Shown: in pieces, positions 8,819 through 17,386 of the stretch
Layout of the letters: every line of letters begins with the position of its first letter
Position numbering within the stretch: the stretch's first letter is position 1
Assembly: GCA_002354335.1 (NCBI GenBank)
Contig: DELI01000019.1
Location: forward strand, 201,946 to 265,945
Length of the DNA stretch: 64,000 nt
Direction of reading: 5' to 3'
From: Sphingobacterium sp. UBA2700
Lineage (GTDB): Bacteria; Bacteroidota; Bacteroidia; Sphingobacteriales; Sphingobacteriaceae
Translations under genes and position numbers: made by a program
Notes under the pieces: generated by a model
Databases searched by the model: none
The model's input: the letters and a program-made list of their open reading frames with translations, nothing else
What the model was told of the DNA's origin: nothing

Positions 8819-10006
8819 TTATTCGTTGATTAATGTGTTTTTACGCCTTTTGTCCCAGTAAAGTACATATGCGAATGCCAGGAACACGATGATGGCATCG
8901 CCATACATGATGTAAGGAATTCGTGTAATATGGTCATGGAAAATGTATCCTGCAAATAATGCGCCAGCTCCAATCCCTGCTTCAAGCGCTATATACATCG
9001 TCGCCATTGCTTTACCGCGATATTGTGGAAGCGAGAGATCGATGGTCCAAGCATTTACTGCCGGTGAGAAAATTCCAGTTCCAATACCGTACAAGCAAGC
9101 ACCGATAACTAAATTAAGAATCGAATCGCTATAACCGATGTAAAAAATAGAAATCGTGATGATGATTAATCCGACTTTCATCACGGAGATACGTCCATAT
9201 CGATCAGCAACTTTTCCTGATACAAACCGGATGGCTATGGACGCTAAGGTGTAAGCCAGGAAGAACATGCCCTTATTTGCGATGCCCAGATGGTCGCTCC
9301 AATCCGGAATCAAGGTTAAAATTACCCCATAAGCTGTGTAAGACAATAACGTCACGATTGCAGCAGGAATTACACGGACCTCAATAATATCTCTTCTGGA
9401 GATCTTCAGCATCTTTGGCGAAAAGCGTGCAGGGGTATGCAGCGTTTCTTTCATATTCATCACGATGATAATTGAAAAGAACGCAAAGGCTGAAGACGCA
9501 TAAAACATGCTGTTTAAACCGAAGTCCATGGCGATATAAGATCCAATTGCCGGACCGATTGCCCCGCCTATGCTAAAGCATAATCCATGCATCCCGAGAG
9601 CTTCGCCCCAACGAGTGGATGGAATAATATCTGCGATATAGGCTGAAGTCGCGGTTGGTTTAAATCCGGTAGAAAATCCGTGAACTAATCTTAGGAGAAA
9701 AAATCCAGAAATACTGGTCAAGATTGGATAGAAGAATCCACATAACACACAGACGATAGAACCGATCGCCATAACGGGAACTCTGCCCCATTTGTCGGTT
9801 AATCGTCCCGAGAAGGGCCGCGAAATTCCAGCCGTTAAAGTAAATAGAGAAATAATGAGCCCTTTATGTTCCGCGCCTCCCAAAGAAGATAAATAGGCCG
9901 GAAGCTCCGGTATGATCATATTAAAGCTCGCAGAAAACAGCAGAGAGCTTAAACAGAGCAAGCCAAACTGTAAGGTATATAACTTTTGATCTTCCGGGAC
10001 GTCCAT
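8819..10006 (-). CDS. MFS transporter
   Basis: A 395-residue major facilitator with about twelve transmembrane helices. The loop-2/3 signature is visible as SGRLTDKWGRVPVM (about residues 68-81) and its repeat in the second half as SGKVADRYGRISVM. It most resembles the drug:H+ antiporter/sugar-efflux type of MFS protein; the substrate cannot be told. It starts 5 bases after the methyltransferase stop and is followed 6 bases later by the AI-2E family gene, so the three genes probably form one minus-strand transcript. Confidence 0.85.
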   Translation of the reverse strand: MDVPEDQKLYTLQFGLLCLSSLLFSASFNMIIPELPAYLSSLGGAEHKGLIISLFTLTAGISRPFSGRLTDKWGRVPVMAIGSIVCVLCGFFYPILTSISGFFLLRLVHGFSTGFKPTATSAYIADIIPSTRWGEALGMHGLCFSIGGAIGPAIGSYIAMDFGLNSMFYASSAFAFFSIIIVMNMKETLHTPARFSPKMLKISRRDIIEVRVIPAAIVTLLSYTAYGVILTLIPDWSDHLGIANKGMFFLAYTLASIAIRFVSGKVADRYGRISVMKVGLIIITISIFYIGYSDSILNLVIGACLYGIGTGIFSPAVNAWTIDLSLPQYRGKAMATMYIALEAGIGAGALFAGYIFHDHITRIPYIMYGDAIIVFLAFAYVLYWDKRRKNTLINE

Positions 10007-10011
10007 GCTTT

Positions 10012-10767
10012 TTATCTTTTCAAAAGTCCTTGCCTAGCGACTTCCGAACAGAAAAGTGTTGTCGCGATCGCTACATTTAAAGATTCTGCCTTACCTATTC
10101 GTGGAATCGTTACGGCCTGGTCTATCCGATCTAACAAAGTTTTCCGAATTCCATTTCCCTCATTCCCCATAAGAATCAATCCGGCATCAGAAAAGTTTGT
10201 TTCATATATGGATTTTCCATCGAGCAAGGCTCCAAAAACAGGAAGGGGTGATCCTTGTAGGAACTCGTCAATATCCAGATAATATATTTTGACACGCGAT
10301 AGCGAGCCCATGGTAGCTTGTACTACTTTTGGGTTGTAACAATCTACCGTTCCAATAGAACAAATGATATGTTCAATTCCAAACCATTCTGCGGTACGTA
10401 TGATAGTACCTAAATTTCCTGGATCTTGAACATCGTCTAACACTATAGTATGTTTGTCTTCTAAAGCTTTTGCATCCAATTCCGCTCCCGCAGGCAATTG
10501 AACCAACGCTAATGCACCTTGCGGATTCTTCAGTTGGCTAATTTTACCCAATTCCGTCTCGTTCAGTTCTTCGAGTTTTATATTTTGAGGGATTTTGCCC
10601 AATTTTGCAAGAGCATCTGCTGTAGCATAGATTTTTTGTATCTTGTAATTAGAGTGTATAAACTCTAATACTGATTTTATTCCTTCTACAACAAACATCT
10701 GCTGTTGGTTTCGGAATTTTTTATGCTGTAATGATGCGATTAGACTGATTTGTGCTTTTGACAACAT
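10012..10767 (-). CDS. SpoU/TrmH family RNA 2'-O-methyltransferase
   Basis: A 251-residue protein with an N-terminal substrate-binding domain (KFRNQQQMFVVEGIKSVLE) and a SPOUT catalytic domain from about residue 100. The three SpoU motifs are present: DDVQDPGNLGTIIRTA (motif 1), MGNEGNGI (motif 2) and IPRIGKAESLNVAIA (motif 3, the SAM-binding knot). It probably methylates a ribose in rRNA or tRNA; RlmB-like 23S rRNA and TsnR-like enzymes share this architecture, so the exact target is not assigned. Divergent from tamL with only 7 bases between starts. Confidence 0.9.
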   Translation of the reverse strand: MLSKAQISLIASLQHKKFRNQQQMFVVEGIKSVLEFIHSNYKIQKIYATADALAKLGKIPQNIKLEELNETELGKISQLKNPQGALALVQLPAGAELDAKALEDKHTIVLDDVQDPGNLGTIIRTAEWFGIEHIICSIGTVDCYNPKVVQATMGSLSRVKIYYLDIDEFLQGSPLPVFGALLDGKSIYETNFSDAGLILMGNEGNGIRKTLLDRIDQAVTIPRIGKAESLNVAIATTLFCSEVARQGLLKR

Positions 10768-10774
10768 AGGGTGA

Positions 10775-13123
10775 ATGACTAAAAAACGAAGTATTTTATT
10801 TTTTGCAAGTATAACATTTTTGTTGCTATTTTTTGCTTCCTGTCGTTCTGCAAAGTACCTGGAAGATCAACAAGCTTTGGTCACAGACATCGATATTAAT
10901 GGCGTCACTCCGGAGCTAAAAGAAAATACGCAGATGTATATCGCCAATGAAATCAGACCGAATTCTCCCCTCTATCTGACGATATACAACCTCTTCAATA
11001 CGAAGGATGGACGCTATAAAACTGAAAGAATAAAAAATGTTGGTGAAGCTCCACGAATTCTCGACTCCGCGATGGTTGAACTTTCTGCTACTCAGATACA
11101 ACGCTATTTGCAGACCAAGGGATATTTTAATGCTTCTGTCACTCCATCGATAAGCATCCACAAGAAAAAAGCTCAGATTGATTTTAATGCCGTATTAGGG
11201 ACACCATACCTTATCAACGAGATCGACCGTACCGTTAGTGATCCAAAAGTTCGTGAACTTTATGAAAGTAAGGTATTGCCGAAATCGACGATTCAAAGAG
11301 GAAAGCAATACGATGCTGCTGACTTTTATGCAGAACGTGAAAACATGTATACCCAAATGCGGGAGAATGGTTACTACGATTATCTCCGCCAATATATGCG
11401 CGTTGGGCTTGATACCTTAGGAAAATCCTTTAGCACAGATATTAGATTGCAAATTAGCGACCCTTCAGATTCGACAAAGCACCAAATCTACACAATCGAC
11501 GAGGTGCATTTTCGCATTGAAGCCCCCGAGGAGGGCTTGAAGCGCAATGAGACAGCGCAATTTGACAGCCTAACCAAGATTAGCTTTACAGATGAAACTG
11601 AACGCTTCAAATTGAGGCCGCTTGCTCGTTATGCGTATCTTCGTAGAGGACAAGTTTACAATAGCGACAATGAAGAGCTCTCCTATGATCGCTTATATGA
11701 AACTAACGGATTTAGATCCGTTAAGATCAATTACGAGAAAAAAGATTCTTCAAAATTAGACGTCTATTATAACTTGATTCCTCGCGCGGCGATGAGCAAT
11801 CAGATTGAGGGTGAGTTTACATTTTCCTCCGGGATGAGCGGTTTCAATATTGGAAACACCTTCTCCCACCGCAACGTTTTTGGCGGTTCGGAAACCATTG
11901 AGGTCAAACTTCGCTATGGGGTGCTTTTTGATACGCGACTGCCAGGTAATTTAGCAGATAAAATATTCAACAACGACTTGCAATTTGGTGTAAATCTATC
12001 TTTTCCACGATTATTAACGCCATTTGGAGTTCGCAGTGTCGGACGATACGGAATCCCAAGAACGACATTCTCTTCGAGCTTGCAGCTTTTCTTCCAAGAT
12101 CAGACTTATGCAAACAGATACTGGATAAATAGCTTAAACTACATGTGGTATCAATCGAGCAATAGCTTACATAGCTTGACTCCTGTTGTGATTGAGTATA
12201 GAGATGGACACCTGAATGAAGCTTTTAGACAGCAATTACTGGAAGAAGGTTATCAACTATACGTCGAAAGTAACCACCGACAATATTTCGGATTGGGAGC
12301 ACAATATGCTTACACCTTCAATTCTCCAAAACTGACGCGTAAAGAAACGTTTAATTATTTCCGCGGTGGTGTCGATGTTTCCGGGAACCTACTGGGGCTA
12401 CTTGGAAATGTTGTCAATTTCAAACAAAACGAAAGTGGAGAGAAACTGATTTTCGGAGTACCATTCTTACAATATATCAAAGGGGAAGTTGATTATCGAT
12501 GGTATAAATATCTCGGAGGAAATAAGCAGTTTGTTTTTCGCTTTAACTCCGGAGTTGCTGTTCCTTACGGCAATAACTCGAGATTAATGATCTTTGAAAA
12601 GAGTTTCTTTGCCGGTGGTATGAATGGAATACGCGCATGGCAGGCAAGAACCTTAGGTCCTGGTGGCTATAATCGCGAGGTAGTACGCGAAGAGCTGAGG
12701 GTTAACTTAAGAAACCTAGATCAATTGGGAGAAATTAAGATCGAGAGCAATGCAGAATATCGTTTCAGGTTGTTGAACAATTTCTTTGGCGCGAAGCTAA
12801 ATGGTGCAACCTTTGTTGATGCTGGTAACATTTGGAACCTCAGAGAGAACAACATTAACCTGGATGGCGAATTTAAATTCAACAAATTCTTATCTCAAAT
12901 AGCGATAGGAACAGGTTTTGGACTTCGGGTTGATATGGACTACTTCATTATCCGTTTAGACGCAGGCTTAAAAGTCAAGGATCCGCAATTCAAAGGAAAG
13001 GAACAGTGGGTAATCCGAAGGCTATTTAACGCAAGTGAATTCAAACAAGTGTATTACGACGCCCATAAGCCCGACCGTTATAATTTTATGCAATATAACT
13101 TCGGTGTGGGCATGCCTTTTTAG
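10775..13123 (+). CDS. tamL: TamL-type Omp85/BamA-family outer-membrane lipoprotein
   Basis: A 782-residue protein with a lipoprotein signal peptide (hydrophobic core ending LLFFASC, lipobox cysteine at about residue 22), two or three POTRA-like segments, and a C-terminal 16-strand Omp85 barrel from about residue 380. The conserved barrel features are seen as FFAGGMNGIRAWQARTLGPGG, which carries the G-x-R-a motif of the loop-6 type, and a C-terminal strand ending VGMPF. Bacteroidota TamL is the lipidated counterpart of TamA and is expected to help outer-membrane or surface protein insertion or lipid transport together with TamB. No tamB lies in this window. The ATG at 10775 is separated by seven bases from the divergent methyltransferase, so the two genes share a promoter region. 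Confidence 0.88.
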   Translation: MTKKRSILFFASITFLLLFFASCRSAKYLEDQQALVTDIDINGVTPELKENTQMYIANEIRPNSPLYLTIYNLFNTKDGRYKTERIKNVGEAPRILDSAMVELSATQIQRYLQTKGYFNASVTPSISIHKKKAQIDFNAVLGTPYLINEIDRTVSDPKVRELYESKVLPKSTIQRGKQYDAADFYAERENMYTQMRENGYYDYLRQYMRVGLDTLGKSFSTDIRLQISDPSDSTKHQIYTIDEVHFRIEAPEEGLKRNETAQFDSLTKISFTDETERFKLRPLARYAYLRRGQVYNSDNEELSYDRLYETNGFRSVKINYEKKDSSKLDVYYNLIPRAAMSNQIEGEFTFSSGMSGFNIGNTFSHRNVFGGSETIEVKLRYGVLFDTRLPGNLADKIFNNDLQFGVNLSFPRLLTPFGVRSVGRYGIPRTTFSSSLQLFFQDQTYANRYWINSLNYMWYQSSNSLHSLTPVVIEYRDGHLNEAFRQQLLEEGYQLYVESNHRQYFGLGAQYAYTFNSPKLTRKETFNYFRGGVDVSGNLLGLLGNVVNFKQNESGEKLIFGVPFLQYIKGEVDYRWYKYLGGNKQFVFRFNSGVAVPYGNNSRLMIFEKSFFAGGMNGIRAWQARTLGPGGYNREVVREELRVNLRNLDQLGEIKIESNAEYRFRLLNNFFGAKLNGATFVDAGNIWNLRENNINLDGEFKFNKFLSQIAIGTGFGLRVDMDYFIIRLDAGLKVKDPQFKGKEQWVIRRLFNASEFKQVYYDAHKPDRYNFMQYNFGVGMPF

Positions 13124-13662
13124 ATCAAATCCTTAAGGCTCATAATGCTACTCTCAATCAATTGCTTGACGTCTAAGCCTTTGCTGTAGTTAAGGTATAG
13201 GTAGACTGCTGCAAGAACCAAAAGTGTGACTAAGAAGCGTTTAAACTTATAGGCTATAAATAAGATCAGTAGCGGAAGTACAATCAGCAGAAAGCCAGAA
13301 ATCTTAAAAGGGCTGATTCCTTTTTCAGTTACACGCAAGAAATACAGTTTACCGATTTCTTTCGCTGGGCTTTTGTGTTTAAAAAATACGAATGTTGATG
13401 ATTCTATCGGATTTGCTGTAACAGCTACGCCGTCATTAAATTGAAGGTCTTGCTGGAAACCATTAATGGTGAATTTATAATTCCCTTGTATGTTGTTATT
13501 GGTTTTATCCAAGCTATCCACAGCAATAATCGCAAGTTTTCCGTTTTGGGATAGATTTTCTTTAACATCGAAATCTGCAATATTAAACTGCTGAGCCCAC
13601 ACACTTTGCCATAGCAATTGGGTTAAGCTAATAAACAACAATAGAGTGAACAGCTTTTTCAT
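13120..13662 (-). CDS. Hypothetical secreted/membrane protein
   Basis: No family recognised. The frame runs further upstream to 13722, but the ATG at 13662 (MKKLFTLLLFISLTQLL) provides a proper signal peptide ending near VWAQQ, giving 180 residues. A periplasmic beta-rich region (about residues 25-110) is followed by two closely spaced hydrophobic helices (FLLIVLPLLILFIAYKF and FLVTLLVLAAVYLYL), a short basic turn between them, and a short C-terminal tail. This would place the soluble part outside the cytoplasm and anchor it by a hairpin. Its stop codon overlaps the end of tamL by four bases in convergent orientation, so there is no terminator between them. Confidence 0.7.
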   Translation of the reverse strand: MKKLFTLLLFISLTQLLWQSVWAQQFNIADFDVKENLSQNGKLAIIAVDSLDKTNNNIQGNYKFTINGFQQDLQFNDGVAVTANPIESSTFVFFKHKSPAKEIGKLYFLRVTEKGISPFKISGFLLIVLPLLILFIAYKFKRFLVTLLVLAAVYLYLNYSKGLDVKQLIESSIMSLKDLI

Positions 13663-13740
13663 GATGCAATGATACAAAATTGCTAGGATTCTAAAAATGT
13701 CATGGCGCAATTTCGACTTCATTAATTACCTAGGTCTTCT

Positions 13741-13748
13741 TATCTTTG
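13741..13748 (+). promoter_or_regulatory. Candidate -7 element of the serS promoter
   Basis: TATCTTTG matches TAnnTTTG exactly and ends 28 bases before the serS ATG. Nineteen bases upstream the -33 position reads TTCA, a weak match to TTTG. Confidence 0.4.
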
Positions 13749-13776
13749 TGCATTATTTTAACGAAAGTAAAGTTAT

Positions 13777-15048
13777 ATGTTGCAATTAAATTACATCCGT
13801 GAAAACAGGGATAAGGTAGTTGAAAGACTTGCTATTAAGAATTTCAACGACGCTGATTTGGTAGACCAGATCATAGCATTGGATGAACAACGTCGTAAAG
13901 TCCAAAACCAGTCTGACTCTATTGCTGCGGAAGCTAATTCGTCGGCAAAACAGATTGGAGATCTAATGCGTCAGGGCAAAAAAGAAGAAGCTGAAGCTAT
14001 CAAATCGCAATCCGCATCATATAAAGAGCAATTAAAAGAATTTACAGAAGAACTGGAACGCGTTGAGATCGAGTTGCATAATAAGCTAATCCAACTTCCT
14101 AATCTTCCCCATACTTTAGTGCCCAAGGGAATTACTCCGGAGGAAAACGAAGTCGTCTTAGAAAATGGAGATAAACCTGCGCTTGCCGAAGATGCATTAC
14201 CGCATTGGGAGCTTGCTGCAAAATATGACATCATTGATTTCGAGCTTGGAACCAAGGTTACTGGTGCTGGATTTCCTGTTTACAAAGGAAAAGGGGCAAG
14301 ACTTCAAAGAGGATTGATTAACTTCTTCCTAGACGAAGCTACTAAGATGGGATATCGTGAAGTTCAAGTGCCTATCGTGGTCAATGAAGCTTCAGCATAT
14401 GCTACTGGACAGCTGCCAGATAAAGAAGGCCAAATGTATCATGTTGTAAACGATGATCTATATTTAATTCCAACGGCTGAAGTGCCCATTACGAATATTT
14501 ATAGAGATACGATTGTAAAAGCAGAGGATTTCCCGATTAGACATTGCGGCTATACACCTTGTTTCCGTCGTGAAGCAGGTTCATACGGAGCTCATGTACG
14601 TGGCTTGAACCGTCTTCATCAATTCGACAAGGTCGAATTAGTGCAGATTGTTCATCCTGATCAGTCCTACGCTACTCTTGAGGAAATGAGCGCATATGTT
14701 CAATCTTTATTGCAGAAATTAGGACTTCCTTATCGTGTGTTACGTCTTTGTGGCGGTGATATGAGCTTTACATCAGCTATGACCTACGATATGGAAACCT
14801 ACAGTGCCGCACAAAAAAGATGGTTGGAGGTTTCTTCTGTATCAAATTTTGAGACCTATCAAGCAAATCGTTTAAAAGTCCGTTTCAAGAATGATGAAGG
14901 TAAAACACAACTTGCACACACGCTAAATGGTTCTGCACTAGCATTGCCACGCATTGTTGCAACACTATTGGAAAATAACCAAACAGAGAAAGGAATAAAA
15001 ATTCCGGAGGTATTGGTTCCTTACGTTGGTTTTGAGTATATCGACTAA
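13777..15048 (+). CDS. serS: Seryl-tRNA synthetase
   Basis: A 423-residue class II synthetase that charges tRNA-Ser (and tRNA-Sec where present) with serine. The N-terminal ~105 residues form the expected long antiparallel coiled coil that contacts the tRNA variable arm (Lys/Glu-rich, including KKEEAEAIKSQ). Class II motif 2 is FRREAGSYGAHVRGL and motif 3 is HTLNGSALALPRIVATLLE; the TAEVP serine-binding stretch precedes them. Full length, single gene, closed by a strong terminator. Confidence 0.97.
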   Translation: MLQLNYIRENRDKVVERLAIKNFNDADLVDQIIALDEQRRKVQNQSDSIAAEANSSAKQIGDLMRQGKKEEAEAIKSQSASYKEQLKEFTEELERVEIELHNKLIQLPNLPHTLVPKGITPEENEVVLENGDKPALAEDALPHWELAAKYDIIDFELGTKVTGAGFPVYKGKGARLQRGLINFFLDEATKMGYREVQVPIVVNEASAYATGQLPDKEGQMYHVVNDDLYLIPTAEVPITNIYRDTIVKAEDFPIRHCGYTPCFRREAGSYGAHVRGLNRLHQFDKVELVQIVHPDQSYATLEEMSAYVQSLLQKLGLPYRVLRLCGGDMSFTSAMTYDMETYSAAQKRWLEVSSVSNFETYQANRLKVRFKNDEGKTQLAHTLNGSALALPRIVATLLENNQTEKGIKIPEVLVPYVGFEYID

Positions 15049-15067
15049 GAAAATAATGTAAAAATAG

Positions 15068-15101
15068 AAAGGGCTATCCAAAGCGGATAGCCCTTTTTTT
15101 T
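15068..15101. terminator. Rho-independent terminator after serS, probably bidirectional
   Basis: A 9-bp perfect stem GGGCTATCC / GGATAGCCC (15071-15079 with 15085-15093), extended by A/T pairs, has a 5-base loop and is followed by eight T residues. It lies between convergent serS and the EEP gene and can serve both. Confidence 0.9.
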
Positions 15102-15117
15102 CCAAGAATGTATGTTT

Positions 15118-16122
15118 TTAGGCTGTCGCCAATACCTTTTGTTCAATGAGTGGTTTCGATTCATGCGCTGGGACCGATCGTTCCACACTCCATGCCCATT
15201 CAAATTGCATAGAAACAGCTAAGTGATCGGATAATGCTTGATTCTTTGTATTAGTAAACAAAACACTTTCAACCTGATAATCCTTCGGCTGGAATTTCAA
15301 GTTTTCGCTATCCCTAAAGAAAATCTTATCCAGACTCTCTGTCTCATTATTTAAAGAGAGCATATGTTGTGCAACAAATTTCGGAATGATCTCAGGGAAT
15401 TCGTTCTTCCGCAAGTAGTTCACCCATCCATCAGTTAATCCTGTCGACTCAATAAATTCATAAAGATTATCGCGTTTATATGCGTAATGCGCATTGAAAT
15501 CACCCATCACTATCAATGGCTTTTCCTCAGAATGTTCATTGATATATTTTGCAAGCTGTCTAAAATTTTCCCGACGAGCTCTCGTAGCTCGAGCAACATC
15601 GCTCGAATTTGCATGTACATTATATACATCGACAATGATCCCTGGGGCCAATTGAATTTGTGTAATACTGAAACCCTTGACAGTCCAACAATCGGGTCCT
15701 GAACAATGCCGCCAAGGGATACGGTGATAGGATAGAATCGGAAAATGAGATAGGGTATTTAATCCATCTCCGACCGGTATTTTCCCTTTATGACTTGTCT
15801 TATATTCGTGTTCATTGCGGGAATAAAACGAGTTGTTATAATTAAAATCTTCCTGCACATTGACGATATCAAAGGGTTTTATTTTCTCTCCAATTTCAGC
15901 TATAGCTTCTTTTCGAAGAGTTTTCGCAGCGGAAATCCCTTGGGGCAATCCGGCGATATTATATGTAAGCACACTAAATTCTCCTTTGATGACCAATGCG
16001 TCTTCTTCTTCTTCTTCTTGTTGTTTTTGCGGAAAATCAACCGATATAAGTTTGTTTTTCAAATTATTAAAAACAAACAAGAAAGCGATTATTAAACCTA
16101 CAATAATTAATAGTATAGTCAT
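15118..16122 (-). CDS. EEP-superfamily phosphodiesterase, paralogue 2
   Basis: A 334-residue member of the endonuclease/exonuclease/phosphatase fold. Active-site motifs are LTYNIAGLPQG near residue 53, NVQEDFNYN (metal Glu), VDVYNVHANSSD, VMGDFNAH (catalytic Asp and Asn) and ALSDHLAVS (catalytic His). The LTYN-x-aGLPq motif together with the C-terminal SDH resembles bacterial sphingomyelinase C-like members more than ExoIII-type DNA nucleases. An N-terminal hydrophobic helix (ILLIIVGLIIAFLFVF) would anchor it in the inner membrane, facing outward. Just after it a run of acidic residues is coded by a GAA-type triplet repeat. Close paralogue of the upstream gene, 31 bases away. Confidence 0.82.
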   Translation of the reverse strand: MTILLIIVGLIIAFLFVFNNLKNKLISVDFPQKQQEEEEEDALVIKGEFSVLTYNIAGLPQGISAAKTLRKEAIAEIGEKIKPFDIVNVQEDFNYNNSFYSRNEHEYKTSHKGKIPVGDGLNTLSHFPILSYHRIPWRHCSGPDCWTVKGFSITQIQLAPGIIVDVYNVHANSSDVARATRARRENFRQLAKYINEHSEEKPLIVMGDFNAHYAYKRDNLYEFIESTGLTDGWVNYLRKNEFPEIIPKFVAQHMLSLNNETESLDKIFFRDSENLKFQPKDYQVESVLFTNTKNQALSDHLAVSMQFEWAWSVERSVPAHESKPLIEQKVLATA

Positions 16123-16153
16123 TTATCTATAATTTGGCGTCAGCAAATGTTTT

Positions 16154-17179
16154 TTAACTAGCGGCATCGCGTTGCGACCCTTCTGATGTTATGGACTCAG
16201 TTTGTCCTTCAATTATCTTCCACTGAAATACCATTGATATGGCGCAATGATCGGAAAGTGCAGCCCCATCTTTATTTTGAAAAAGCTCCTTCTCAACGCG
16301 ATAGCCTCTCGGAATAAAACTAAATTTCGAACTTCCACGAAAGTAAATCTTATCAATACTTTCACAGGCCTCATCAATGTCTAAGGCTACTCGCGCCTTA
16401 AATCCTGTCACCACACCTGGTATTTCTCCCCTATTCCAGACTTCAACCCAACCGTCTATCATTCCCGTTTCTCTCTTGAAGTCGCGGATATTATCTTCTG
16501 AAAATGTATAATGAGCATTGAAATCTCCCATGATCAGCACGGCCTCGCCTTCCGAATGCTGCTTCACATAATTTGCAAATTGAATAAGATTCTGCTTTCT
16601 CGCTTTAACCGCATCCTTGTTATCTTGTGCGGTAGCATGTATATTATAAACGTCTAGAAACACGCCTTTGCTAAGCTCCATGCGAGTATAGCTAAAGCCT
16701 TTGGGAGTAAAGCAATCAGCGCCGCTACAGTGTTTCCAAGCAACACGGTCCACATCAACGATCGGATATTTAGATAAAGTACTAAGTCCATCGCTAAAAG
16801 GAATTGTCCCCATTGCTTCTGTACGATAAGGGTGTGAATTGTCTGCATACAGAAATTCATTATAATTAAAATCCTCTTGCACATTGACAATATCGAAATG
16901 ATTGATTCGCTGCCCTATGCTTCGTATGCTGCTTGCTCGCGGAGTTTTCGCCGAGGATATGAGTTGTGGGAGGCCAGCAACGTTGTAGGTCAGGACATTT
17001 AACTCCCCCGACTTCGCTTCGGTCAGGTTAGGAGTAGGAATTGTGAGGAGCTGTTGGGAATTCTTGTCAGGTTTAAAACTAAGGATAAAACTAAGGCTGC
17101 AAAAAAGTAAGGTGAGTAAACCAAACAACCTGAAATTCCAAGCTCTACTTTTTCGTGGATAAGGAAGATTGATCAGCAT
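16154..17179 (-). CDS. EEP-superfamily phosphodiesterase, paralogue 1
   Basis: A 341-residue protein with the same architecture as its downstream neighbour: N-terminal membrane anchor or signal (LFGLLTLLFCSLSFILSF), then LTYNVAGLPQL, NVQEDFNYNEF, DVYNIHATAQD, IMGDFNAHYTF and ALSDHCAISM. The two share order and spacing of all catalytic motifs and many residues between them (DCxTxKGFSxT), indicating tandem duplication. Candidate substrates are phospholipid head groups or other phosphodiesters outside the cytoplasm; nucleic acid remains possible. The 207 bases upstream to the next gene are AT-rich and carry the promoters for both directions. Confidence 0.82.
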   Translation of the reverse strand: MLINLPYPRKSRAWNFRLFGLLTLLFCSLSFILSFKPDKNSQQLLTIPTPNLTEAKSGELNVLTYNVAGLPQLISSAKTPRASSIRSIGQRINHFDIVNVQEDFNYNEFLYADNSHPYRTEAMGTIPFSDGLSTLSKYPIVDVDRVAWKHCSGADCFTPKGFSYTRMELSKGVFLDVYNIHATAQDNKDAVKARKQNLIQFANYVKQHSEGEAVLIMGDFNAHYTFSEDNIRDFKRETGMIDGWVEVWNRGEIPGVVTGFKARVALDIDEACESIDKIYFRGSSKFSFIPRGYRVEKELFQNKDGAALSDHCAISMVFQWKIIEGQTESITSEGSQRDAAS

Positions 17180-17386
17180 ATGTATCTAAACTTTGCTCTA
17201 TTACAAAATTAGAGGGGCATTGTAACCTATACCTTTAATTAAGATTAAACATTTGTTTATTGAAATAAAGGAAAATATTAACACATAACATCGGGGCAAT
17301 ACCATCTTTATAATTCCTTAATAGAATCTTCTCAATGACTAAATATGAGGCTCTTACCTTTACCGGAACCCTTTAAACGCTACAAT

